Shown here: piece by piece, positions 26,626-34,571 of the stretch
Numbering within the stretch: position 1 is the first letter of the stretch
Layout: every line of letters starts with the position of its first letter
Origin: Iodobacter ciconiae
GTDB lineage: Bacteria > Pseudomonadota > Gammaproteobacteria > Burkholderiales > Chitinibacteraceae
NCBI RefSeq assembly: GCF_003952345.1
Contig: NZ_CP034433.1
Coordinates: forward strand, 3,224,001-3,288,000
Reading direction: 5' to 3'
Length of the DNA stretch: 64,000 nucleotides
The notes under the pieces: model-generated
What the model was told of the DNA's origin: nothing
Database searches by the model: none
Seen by the model: only the letters and a program-made list of their open reading frames with translations
Translations under genes and position numbers: made by a program

Positions 26626-28782
26626 TCAGTGGACCTTGCTGTAGGTATCGGTATAACCGGGGATAGTTTGGCGCAGTACATCAATTGGATTGCTGCCTAA
26701 ACCGCCTAAACCGCCCAGCTCAAGAAGGGCGAAGAAGTTGGTGTTGAAGGTGCCATCATTGGTAATGTAGCGCTGGGCGGCAAGGCGCAGTGCCCAGCAG
26801 CCGGCATTATATTCAACACCACCCAGAGTTTCCAAAGCCTTGTTGTCACGCAGTGAATAGTTGGCGCGCCCGATGGCGTACCAGCCTCCGCCAAGTGGCC
26901 ATTGGCCAGAGAAATCGATTTGTTCGATATCATTATTACGGCTTTGTACATAACGCATATTCAGCGCGCGAAAAGCACCGGGGCTCCAGCCTAAATTAAT
27001 ATCGGAGCGGATAGTGTTATCGTTTTTGCCATTATATTGCAGGCTGTAACCTACCATAAAATCACGCCAGACTTGCCCGCTGACTGAGAGTAATAAATCC
27101 GATGAAGTTGCTTCATCCGGGCGGCCCGGCGCATCTAGGGTGACTTTTTGATCGGTAAAGTAGTAGCGCTGGCCGATGGTGGCACGCACGCGCTCTATCC
27201 CTGTGGATGATTCATACAGCCGGGATGACAGCGCCAGTGTCAGCTGATTGGCGTCGTTAATACGATCATTTCCTGAAAACTGATTTTCAGAAAACATCTG
27301 CGCAAATGAGAAATCTGTAACGGCCGAATCAAAGTTAGGCAGTTTGGATTGATCACGGTAAGGCACATAGGCGTAGTAAGCCCGTGGCTCTAAGGTTTGT
27401 GTGTATTCTTCACCAGCAAAGTTACTTTCTTTCTCAAAATACAGGCCGCTGTCCACATTGAAAATCGGGACTACACGATTTTCAGTGCTGCTGATTTGAT
27501 CAGGGCTATTGGCGCGTAGCTGGTAGCTGGAGGCGTGTACACTGATCTTGGGTTTAATAAAACCGTAAGAACCAATAAAGGGCATCGTCATTTCGGGTTT
27601 TACCCAGAAACGTGAGCCATTGATTTTATTTGAGTGATTAAACTCGGTGGCTTCGGTTGAAATACTCAGCTGCACGCCTTTGATCCAGTCCGGCGTTGCA
27701 GAAAAACCAATTTGCGGCACGCGAGCATAAGGCTCATCAACCGGGTTGGTTGTGCTCTGAATTGTTTGAAAACGCTGCCAGCGGCCAAAGGTTTGCCAGT
27801 TGTCTCCGCGATAACTCAGTGCCGCTTCGCGGGGTAAATTAGTTTGTGATGCCACGCTTAAGCGATCACCAAAATCGTTAAAGTATTCATCATCCGATAC
27901 TTTTTGCACATTCAGACTGAGCGACAGGCGATCGGTCAGTGCTTGTTGGTGCTGAAACACAAGGCTGCTGCGGCGGGTAGTCGAAACCGCATCGTTGCCC
28001 AGCTCTTCAATCTTTAGCGTGCCTGCATAATCAGGCTGCATATAGCGAAACTCACCGCCCAGCATCACACCACGGCGTGACATATAGCGTGGCGTTAAGG
28101 TGAAATCGTAATTGGGTGCGATATTCCAGTAGAAAGGCGTACTGAATTCAAAACCATTACGGTTATTGGTGCTGAACGAAGGGGCTAAAAAGCCGGTTTG
28201 CCGATTGCTGTTGAGCGGGAAATTCATCCACGGCATATACAGAATCGGCGCGCCCTGGAATTCCAGCCAGGCATGGCGGGCGATGCCTTTATTGCTAACG
28301 TAATCCAGCTCCAGCTCATTGGCATGTAAAAACCATGCATTGTCACCGGGCTTGCAGGTGGTAAAGCGGCCGTCTTCCAGGCGATATTTATCATCGCCTT
28401 CGAATAACAGCTTGACCGCATCTCCGCGCCCCAGACCCTGGGCAATGGCGTAATCCGGATTGGTGAGCGAGCCATATTTGGTATCGAGTAAATAATCGAG
28501 CCGGTTGCCTTTTAAGACATCCCCCTGGCGCGTCATTTCGACCTGATCGCCGGCAGTTACCTTGTTCGATTTCTGATCGAAGGTGGCCCACTCGGCATTG
28601 ACATCAAGATCGCCTCTATGGAGTTGAACATCGCCTCTGGCCTCGGTGTTTCCCTGTGTGCCGACCACGCTGTCGGCTTCCACATTGATAGGAAGAGGCT
28701 CAGCCGAATGGGCCATCGCACAAAAGAGTGCCGTGGCAATTGCGGTGAGGCGGAAATGAAATGGTGTGCGGGTCGCGGACAT
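26626..28782 (-). CDS. lptD: LPS-assembly outer-membrane protein LptD
   Basis: A 718-residue protein that inserts lipopolysaccharide into the outer leaflet. A signal peptide ends near residue 26 (MAHSA). The N-terminal OstA beta-taco domain has DSVVGTQGNTEARGDVQLHR. The barrel includes ILYMPWMNFPLNSNRQTGFLAPSF, a family landmark. One Cys in each half of the mature protein (TTCKPG and AGCWALRL) could form the disulfide between the domains. Enteric LptD has four. It is divergent from amgK-murU. Confidence 0.95.
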   Translation of the reverse strand: MSATRTPFHFRLTAIATALFCAMAHSAEPLPINVEADSVVGTQGNTEARGDVQLHRGDLDVNAEWATFDQKSNKVTAGDQVEMTRQGDVLKGNRLDYLLDTKYGSLTNPDYAIAQGLGRGDAVKLLFEGDDKYRLEDGRFTTCKPGDNAWFLHANELELDYVSNKGIARHAWLEFQGAPILYMPWMNFPLNSNRQTGFLAPSFSTNNRNGFEFSTPFYWNIAPNYDFTLTPRYMSRRGVMLGGEFRYMQPDYAGTLKIEELGNDAVSTTRRSSLVFQHQQALTDRLSLSLNVQKVSDDEYFNDFGDRLSVASQTNLPREAALSYRGDNWQTFGRWQRFQTIQSTTNPVDEPYARVPQIGFSATPDWIKGVQLSISTEATEFNHSNKINGSRFWVKPEMTMPFIGSYGFIKPKISVHASSYQLRANSPDQISSTENRVVPIFNVDSGLYFEKESNFAGEEYTQTLEPRAYYAYVPYRDQSKLPNFDSAVTDFSFAQMFSENQFSGNDRINDANQLTLALSSRLYESSTGIERVRATIGQRYYFTDQKVTLDAPGRPDEATSSDLLLSVSGQVWRDFMVGYSLQYNGKNDNTIRSDINLGWSPGAFRALNMRYVQSRNNDIEQIDFSGQWPLGGGWYAIGRANYSLRDNKALETLGGVEYNAGCWALRLAAQRYITNDGTFNTNFFALLELGGLGGLGSNPIDVLRQTIPGYTDTYSKVH

Positions 28783-28841
28783 GCGGCCATCAGGAGCTGA
28801 TAGAATTTGCAGATTCTACTGCATTGCTGGCACTTACGACC

Positions 28842-29834
28842 ATGACTAGAACAGATTCCTTGAATGCCTGGCTTACCGAAACCATCGGTCAAGCCCCAAA
28901 AACACTAGCAATTGCGGCGGCAGATGCCAGCGTTCGCTCATATTGGCGCGCCGTTTTTGATGATCGCAGCCTGATTATTATGGATGCAATTCCGGCTGGT
29001 TTTGATTGCCAGCCTTTTTTGCAGCAGCAGCAACGCCTTGCCAGTGCTGGCTTGCCGGTGCCTGCCGTGTTTGCTCAAAACCTTGAACAGGGCTGGGTTG
29101 TGCTTGAAGATTTGGGTACAAAAACACTCGCCAGCCTGATTGATGCTGACAATGCTGCCAATTATTACCGTCAGGCCATTTCTTTACTGGTGAAAATGCA
29201 GGTAAGCGCTTCGCAGGAGGGCTTGCTGCCTTTTGATGGTGTTTTTATGCAACGCGAAATGGATATTTGCCGCGAATGGTATTTTGGCAAAGCCTATGGC
29301 GTGACGTTGGAAGGTAAAGAGCTGGGCGTGTGGGAGCGCAGCTGTGCGCTGATCGTTGCGCACAATCTGGCGCAACCGACACTCTATATGCATCGCGATT
29401 TTCACTCCCGAAACATCATGGTACAAGACGGCGTGCTGCGTCTGATTGATTTTCAGGATGCCGTGTTCGGCCCGATTACTTACGATTTGGTCTCTTTGCT
29501 TAAAGACGCCTATCTGGAATGGGATGAGGCTTTTGTGCTTGATTTAGCCATTCGCTACTGGGAGCAAGCCCGTGCAGCAGGTCTGCCCGTGCACGAAGAC
29601 TTTGGCGACTTTTATCGCGCATTTGAATGGCAAGGGCTGCAACGCCATCTTAAAATCCTGGGTCTGTTTGCCCGCCTGAAGCATCGTGATGGTAAAGAGC
29701 AATACCAGGCCGATATCCCTCGGGTCTTTGAATATGTGCGCAAAGTTTGCCTGCGTTATAGCGAATTAACCCCACTTGGCCGCTTGCTGCTTAATTTGCA
29801 CGGCGAGCCTGTGGCAACCGGATTCACCTTCTGA
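28842..29834 (+). CDS. amgK: Anomeric MurNAc/GlcNAc kinase AmgK
   Basis: A 330-residue aminoglycoside-phosphotransferase-fold kinase that phosphorylates MurNAc at C1 in the peptidoglycan recycling shortcut of Pseudomonas and relatives. The Brenner-type motif YMHRDFHSRNIM and the metal motif LRLIDFQDAVFGP are present, along with GWVVLEDLG. It starts at 28842 (MTRTDSLNAWL). The upstream extension overlaps the lptD start region and is unlikely. Its stop overlaps the murU start (TGATG), and divergence from lptD is a conserved arrangement. Confidence 0.92.
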   Translation: MTRTDSLNAWLTETIGQAPKTLAIAAADASVRSYWRAVFDDRSLIIMDAIPAGFDCQPFLQQQQRLASAGLPVPAVFAQNLEQGWVVLEDLGTKTLASLIDADNAANYYRQAISLLVKMQVSASQEGLLPFDGVFMQREMDICREWYFGKAYGVTLEGKELGVWERSCALIVAHNLAQPTLYMHRDFHSRNIMVQDGVLRLIDFQDAVFGPITYDLVSLLKDAYLEWDEAFVLDLAIRYWEQARAAGLPVHEDFGDFYRAFEWQGLQRHLKILGLFARLKHRDGKEQYQADIPRVFEYVRKVCLRYSELTPLGRLLLNLHGEPVATGFTF

Positions 29835-30523
29835 TGAAAGCCATGATTCTTGCCGCAGGGCGGGGCGAGCGCATGCGCCCCCTTACCGACAGCTGCCCAA
29901 AGCCTCTGCTGGAAGTCGGCGGTACTCCCTTAATTGTCTGGCATTTACGCCGCCTTGCTGCTGCGGGGGTCACTGACGTGGTCATTAACCACGCCTGGCT
30001 GGGGGCGATGATAGAAGAGCGCCTGGGCGACGGTCGCAGCTACGGAGTAAATATCCGGTATTCAGCCGAAGAAACCGCGTTGGAGACCGCTGGTGGCATT
30101 GCAAAGGCATTGCCACTTTTGGGGGATGAACCGTTTGCCGTGATTAATGGCGATATTTTTACAGACTATGATTTTGCCGCCCTGACTGTTGCAGCTCAAA
30201 ACCTGGGTGAAAACCTGGGTCATTTAGTGATGGTGAGAAAGGCGGATTATCCTACTGGTCGTGATTTGGCGATTGATGCCAATGGCAAGGCGCGGCTATG
30301 TGAAGAGGGCGATCAGGCCATGACATTTGCGGGTGTTGCAGTTTATCGCCCGGCATTTTTTGCAGATATCGCTGCCGGGCAAGCTGCTGCACTACTTCCC
30401 TCGTTTATGCGCTGCATGGAAAGGTCTTTGCTGCGGGCAGAGTTATTTTCTGGATTGTGGCTGGATGTGGGAACGGTGGAAAGGCTTAATCAGGCAGATG
30501 GCTGGGCCGTAGGCCAGCGGTAG
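29834..30523 (+). CDS. murU: MurNAc-1-phosphate uridylyltransferase MurU
   Basis: A 229-residue nucleotidyltransferase that converts MurNAc-1-P to UDP-MurNAc and so bypasses de novo MurA/MurB synthesis (a route linked to fosfomycin tolerance in pseudomonads). The start MKAMILAAGRGERMRPLTDSC is the NTP-binding loop. AVINGDIFTDYDF carries the metal Asp, and WLDVGTVERLNQAD closes the domain. Coupled to amgK. Confidence 0.93.
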   Translation: MKAMILAAGRGERMRPLTDSCPKPLLEVGGTPLIVWHLRRLAAAGVTDVVINHAWLGAMIEERLGDGRSYGVNIRYSAEETALETAGGIAKALPLLGDEPFAVINGDIFTDYDFAALTVAAQNLGENLGHLVMVRKADYPTGRDLAIDANGKARLCEEGDQAMTFAGVAVYRPAFFADIAAGQAAALLPSFMRCMERSLLRAELFSGLWLDVGTVERLNQADGWAVGQR

Positions 30524-30599
30524 GGGGGGTATAACCTTCAGATTAGACGCAACGCCAGAGCATACTGATATTTGATTTGCCATTGCACATAAGGAAAAA

Positions 30600-30653
30600 A
30601 TGGCTAGTTACAAGGCATATGCCGAAGGCAATGACGGGTTATTAGCCAGCTGA
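30600..30653 (+). CDS. Possible 17-residue small protein or leader peptide
   Basis: An ATG at 30600 preceded by TAAGGA at good spacing opens an 18-codon frame (MASYKAYAEGNDGLLAS, then TGA). It ends 26 bp before a strong terminator hairpin and lies between murU and ftrA. The good ribosome-binding site and terminator make a short transcript plausible. It resembles no protein I know and may be chance. Confidence 0.25.
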   Translation: MASYKAYAEGNDGLLAS

Positions 30654-30679
30654 GGATGTATTTTTTAGGCAGGATTTCT

Positions 30680-30717
30680 GCCCCTGTACCATTTGGTACA
30701 GGGGCTGTTTTTTTGGT
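30680..30717 (+). terminator. Strong intrinsic terminator downstream of murU
   Basis: GCCCCTGTACCA pairs perfectly with TGGTACAGGGGC (30680-30705) and is followed by TG and seven T. It separates amgK-murU (and the small frame at 30600) from the iron-uptake genes. The rest of 30718-30874 is AT-rich and should hold the ftrA promoter. No clear Fur box is visible. Confidence 0.9.
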
Positions 30718-30874
30718 TCGGGTCAAAAAATACGTCATTTGCATTTTTAGTAGTAAATAAGACCTATTTGTATTATTGATACAATCGGAATAAGATTGAT
30801 AGCAGTTCTTGTTTGTAATTATATGTCGCACAGCGGCTTGCCATGTTCTCTCTTTTTATCAGAAGGTCCTATTT

Positions 30875-31405
30875 ATGAAATACCTGGCTCCTGTTTTTGC
30901 TTTGGCTCTGTCTGCCCAAGCCTACGCCGCAGAATATCCAATTGGTAAACCAACCATTAAAAATGGCATGGAGCTGGCGGCGGTTTATCTGCAGCCGGTT
31001 AAAATGGAGCCGGATGGCATGATGCGTAAGGCGGAAGCTTCGGATATCCATCTTGAAGCCGATATTCACGCTGCTAAAGGCAACCCCAATGGTTTTGGTG
31101 AGGGTGAATGGGTGCCATATTTATTGATTAAGTACGAGCTGCAAAAAGTGGGCAGCAAGAACGTGATCAAGGGCGACTTCATGGCGATGGTGGCGAGCGA
31201 TGGTCCGCATTATGGCGACAATATCAAGCTGGAAGGGCCTGGCAAATACAAGCTCAAATACACCATTTTGCCACCATCAGAAAACCCGCACGCTCATTTT
31301 GGCCGCCATGTAGACAAGGAAACGGGTGTTGCTCCCTGGTTTAAGCCTTTTGATCTGAATTATGAATTTACCTATGCCGGTACCGGCAAGAAGGGCGGGT
31401 ATTAA
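30875..31405 (+). CDS. ftrA: Periplasmic iron-binding protein of the P19/FtrA (Tp34) family
   Basis: A 176-residue secreted protein. The signal peptide MKYLAPVFALALSAQAYAA ends near residue 19. The mature part has the P19 pattern: EYPIGKPTIKNGMELAAVYL, then MEPDGMM, DIHLEADIHA, DGPHYGDNIKL and HAHFGRHVD. The Glu, Met and His residues in these blocks are the usual metal ligands. It presents ferrous iron to the Ftr1 permease encoded downstream. The start at 30875 follows AGAAGGT. The order P19-cupredoxin-FTR1-polyferredoxin matches the Bordetella FtrABCD ferrous iron system. Confidence 0.88.
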   Translation: MKYLAPVFALALSAQAYAAEYPIGKPTIKNGMELAAVYLQPVKMEPDGMMRKAEASDIHLEADIHAAKGNPNGFGEGEWVPYLLIKYELQKVGSKNVIKGDFMAMVASDGPHYGDNIKLEGPGKYKLKYTILPPSENPHAHFGRHVDKETGVAPWFKPFDLNYEFTYAGTGKKGGY

Positions 31406-31470
31406 TATCGCCTGATATTAACGCCCTTAGCTCTTAGGGCGGGCAGAGCCCCTCGCACCCGGAGGGGTTT
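31403..31470 (+). other. Three tandem hairpins between ftrA and ftrB
   Basis: TAATATC/GATATTA (31403-31421, including the ftrA stop), CGCCCT/AGGGCG (31422-31441) and CCCCTC/GAGGGG (31449-31467, followed by TTT) come one after another. The last could be a weak terminator. Together they could reduce read-through or protect the ftrA mRNA so that FtrA is made in excess. Confidence 0.55.
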
Positions 31471-31522
31471 GTGCTTTCTAGTGGCTTAAACAGAGTAGCC
31501 GGTTTATTAGGATGGAGTTTTT

Positions 31523-31846
31523 ATGCGACGTATTGTGGTGGCTTTAGTCATAAGCACATGCAGTTTAATGGCGGGCGCTGATGATTTGCTTACTTTCAGG
31601 GTGGAGCTCAATGATGGCAAGGTTACGCCAACGCGTATTGAGGCCCCGGTAAAAACTAAATTCAAGCTGATTTTGGTGAATAAGGGCAAGTCACCTGCCG
31701 AATTTGAAAGCCTGCCGCTACGCAAAGAAAAAGTCCTTGCCCCCGGCGTTGAATCCTTTGTGGTGATTCAGGGCGTATCTGCTGGCGAATATATTTTCTT
31801 TGATGATTTCCACCCGCAGGCGCGGGGCGTGATTGTGGTGAAGTAA
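31523..31846 (+). CDS. ftrB: Cupredoxin-like periplasmic protein FtrB
   Basis: A 107-residue protein. The signal peptide ends around residue 19 (..LMAGA). The rest is a cupredoxin-type beta sandwich with RIEAPVKTKFKLILVNKGKS, AEFESLPLRKEKVLAPG and YIFFDDFHPQARGVIVV. The His in FHP and the Glu and Met-poor pattern differ from classic blue copper sites. In the FtrABCD model it oxidises or relays iron on the periplasmic side. AGGATGGAG precedes the ATG. Confidence 0.82.
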   Translation: MRRIVVALVISTCSLMAGADDLLTFRVELNDGKVTPTRIEAPVKTKFKLILVNKGKSPAEFESLPLRKEKVLAPGVESFVVIQGVSAGEYIFFDDFHPQARGVIVVK

Positions 31847-32250
31847 GGGTGTTGCTCAACGACCATCTTTTTAGTGCCTTCGGCACGTTAATTTAGGTGC
31901 GGGCGTCCCGCTGGACTTTCCTTTCTATGTGTGGTCAATAAAGGAAGCGAAAGAAGACTGCCCCAAATAGCACGAAAGCCCCCCGCTGCGGATAGTGTCG
32001 TTGTGTCAACTCGGGTCCTCAACACGACATAACGATTACCCCGCCCCGCTTGTTCCTCGCTTCGGTGTGCTTTAGGGGGGTAAGCCCCGTGCCACGATTG
32101 AGGTAAAACTAGAGCTTACTTAAGGGTTTGAGAATGCTCAAAACTTTATAAAAACGTCTTAATTCAAAACCTGTTTTTCTCTGTGTCCTCCGTGGTTCAA
32201 GATTTAGGTTTTGTCTCATATGTTGTTGCAATTTTTTAAAGGTCAGAGCT
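31847..32250 (+). repeat. Non-coding, repeat-like insert between ftrB and ftrC
   Basis: A gap of 404 bp in an operon that is otherwise tight, without a credible gene. It begins with a GTGCCTTCGGCAC hairpin (31874-31886). It continues with a GC-rich segment (about 31900-32100) that has partial inverted repeats around GTGTCGTTGTG and CAACACGACA. Near 32172-32205 is the phrase TCTGTGTCCTCCGTGGTTCA, a kind of sequence I recognise as recurring between genes in many proteobacteria. I read the segment as a dispersed intergenic repeat. Copies elsewhere in the genome cannot be checked here. Confidence 0.4.
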
Positions 32251-33060
32251 ATGGAACAAGTCGCATTTATTGTTTGGCGTGAAAGTGTAGAGGCGTTGCT
32301 GGTGGTTGGGATTTTATACGCCTGGCTGCGCGCCAATCCAGTTGCTGGCCAGCGCGGTATGGCCTATCTCTGGGGCGGTGTGGGTTTAGGTTTGCTGCTA
32401 TCGGGTTTACTGGCACTGACGCTATTGGGCGTTTCCAGCTGGCTGGATGATACGGCGCAGGAGTATTTTCAGGCCGCCATGCCCTTGGTGGCCGCTGCGC
32501 TGATTGTGCAGATGGTAGTGTGGATGCGTAAAAATGGCCGTAGCCTTAAACGTGAATTAGAAGGGGGCCTTGCCAGTAATGCGAGCGAAAAAAACTGGTG
32601 GGGCTTGCTGTTTTTGGTAGCGCTCGCGGTAGCGCGTGAAGGCAGTGAAACTGTGGTGTTTTTATATGGCAGTGTGGCAGGGAGCAGCCGTGGCGGCTCA
32701 TTGGCGCTGGCGGGCTTGGGTGGTTTTTTGGCGGCGCTGGTTACATTTCAGCTTTTGCAGTTGGGTGGTAAATATATTTCCTGGCGCTGGTTTTTTAAGG
32801 TTACCGAAATTTTGCTGCTGCTGCTGGCGGGGGCAATGTTGAATTCCGGTGTAGAGCATTTGATCGGTATGGGTGTTTTGCCTGCAATGATTGATCCGCT
32901 CTGGGATAGCTCGGCCTGGCTGGATGAGAGTGCGAGTATCGGTAAATTGCTGGCCGATTTTGCGGGTTACCGCTCGCACCCGGCTTTATCTTTGCTGGTG
33001 ATCTGGAGCAGTTACTGGATCGCAACTACCTGGCTGCTGCGCTGCGTGAGCCGGCAATGA
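32251..33060 (+). CDS. ftrC: FTR1-family iron permease FtrC
   Basis: A 269-residue inner-membrane protein with about seven hydrophobic segments. The two iron-path motifs of the FTR1 family are present: WRESVEALL in the first segment and AREGSETVVF in the middle. The polar linker WMRKNGRSLKRELEGG precedes the second. It imports iron delivered by FtrA/FtrB. Its stop overlaps the ftrD start (ATGA), which points to a tight functional link. Confidence 0.92.
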   Translation: MEQVAFIVWRESVEALLVVGILYAWLRANPVAGQRGMAYLWGGVGLGLLLSGLLALTLLGVSSWLDDTAQEYFQAAMPLVAAALIVQMVVWMRKNGRSLKRELEGGLASNASEKNWWGLLFLVALAVAREGSETVVFLYGSVAGSSRGGSLALAGLGGFLAALVTFQLLQLGGKYISWRWFFKVTEILLLLLAGAMLNSGVEHLIGMGVLPAMIDPLWDSSAWLDESASIGKLLADFAGYRSHPALSLLVIWSSYWIATTWLLRCVSRQ

Positions 33061-34424
33061 CGATTTTGAATTCACGCATTGCTCAGTTCGGCAACTTTTT
33101 ACGGGGCCATGCTCATTGGCTGCGCACGCTGCAATGGGTGGTCGTTTTTTTCTATTTATTCCTGCTGATTGTCCCCACTTTTGTCCATCTGCCTGATGAA
33201 AGCGCTCGGGTTTTTAATCACTTGGTGGTTTTTGCGCAGTTTGTGTTCTGGGGGATCTGGTGGCCGTTTGTGCTGATCTCCATGCTGCTGATGGGCCGCG
33301 TCTGGTGTGGCTGGTTTTGCCCGGAAGGCATGCTGACAGAATGGGCGAGTGAGCGCGGGCGCAATCACCCTATTCCTCGCTGGGTACGCTGGCAGGGCTG
33401 GCCCTTTATGGCCTTTGCCTGTACCACCATTTATGGTCAGCTGCTGAGTGTTTACCAATACCCGCTGGCGGCAATGCTGGTGCTGGGCGGCTCGACCGTG
33501 GCGGCGCTAGGGGTGGGCTACTGGTATGGCCGCAGCAAGCGGGTATGGTGCCGCTATCTTTGCCCGGTGAACGGCGTATTTAACTTGCTGGCCAAGCTGT
33601 CCCCTTGGCATTACAGGGTAGATGTGGATGCCTGGAAGGCACCGCAGGCCAAAGTGGTTCCGATTAACTGCGCTCCTTTGGTGCCGATGCGCAATATGCA
33701 GGGCGCGACTGAATGCCATATGTGTGGGCGTTGCAGTGATTATCGCGGTGCAATTACTCTGAGCATGCGCTCGCCCGAGGCAGAAATTACCCAGGTTGCC
33801 AAGGGGAGCGGCTGGGAAACGGTGCTGATTTTATTTGGCCTGATGGGCCTGGCTGTGGGGGCATTTCAGTGGACAGCCAGCCCGTGGCTGGTTGAGGCCA
33901 AGCAGATGATGGCGGAGTGGCTGGTGAATCGCGATATCTTCTGGCCCCTGCAAGACAATGCGCCCTGGTGGATTCTGACTCATTACCCCGAGGTGAATGA
34001 TAGTTTTTCCTGGCTGGATGGTGGCCTGATCGTGGCCTATATCTGTGGCAGCATGCTGCTCTTGGGCGGCAGCCTTTATCTTTGCTTAAAGTTGGCAGAT
34101 CGGATACTGCCCGGGCGTGATGCGCTAAGTGTGCATAAGCTGACGCAATCCTTTATCCCTACCGCAGCCTGTGGTGTATTTTTAGGTTTGTCAGCGCTGA
34201 CTGTTAACTTATTGAAGCATGAAGGCGTCGCAACTGCATGGGCACCTGCCGCCAGAGCAGTGCTGCTGAGTCTGGCACTTGTGTGGTCTCTTCGCCTGTT
34301 CTGGCGTCTGGCTGGCCAGCGCACGATGCAATGGTGGCCCCGCCTGGGCGCGTTGGTGCTGGCAGGTTTGGGCCTGGCTTTATATGGCTGGGCCTGGGTT
34401 ATGCTATTTTTTGTATGGGCTTAG
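33057..34424 (+). CDS. ftrD: Polyferredoxin-type membrane protein FtrD
   Basis: A 455-residue NapH/RdxA-like membrane protein with Cys motifs for Fe-S clusters: WCGWFCPEGM, VWCRYLCPVNG and ECHMCGRCSDYRG. Several membrane segments lie on both sides of these motifs. In FtrABCD systems it is proposed to take up the electrons released during iron oxidation at the permease. The gene is coupled to ftrC through ATGA. The last 150 residues are almost all hydrophobic. Confidence 0.88.
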   Translation: MTILNSRIAQFGNFLRGHAHWLRTLQWVVVFFYLFLLIVPTFVHLPDESARVFNHLVVFAQFVFWGIWWPFVLISMLLMGRVWCGWFCPEGMLTEWASERGRNHPIPRWVRWQGWPFMAFACTTIYGQLLSVYQYPLAAMLVLGGSTVAALGVGYWYGRSKRVWCRYLCPVNGVFNLLAKLSPWHYRVDVDAWKAPQAKVVPINCAPLVPMRNMQGATECHMCGRCSDYRGAITLSMRSPEAEITQVAKGSGWETVLILFGLMGLAVGAFQWTASPWLVEAKQMMAEWLVNRDIFWPLQDNAPWWILTHYPEVNDSFSWLDGGLIVAYICGSMLLLGGSLYLCLKLADRILPGRDALSVHKLTQSFIPTAACGVFLGLSALTVNLLKHEGVATAWAPAARAVLLSLALVWSLRLFWRLAGQRTMQWWPRLGALVLAGLGLALYGWAWVMLFFVWA

Positions 34425-34571
34425 GGTCTGTTGGTATGCTGCTTTTGCGTGATTGTGAATTGACCCTTATTGTGGTGATGTTTTTGCCCCAGGTGAAACA
34501 GCAGGCTCTTTGATCTTACTCATTGAGTTCTGCTGCAGCGCAACCTAAGCTGGAAGATCGATCTCAAGGGG

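Noticed and set aside
30718..30874. Fur box before ftrA
   Set aside because: Words such as GATACAATCGGAATAAG are only loosely like the Fur consensus, too weak to report as a site.
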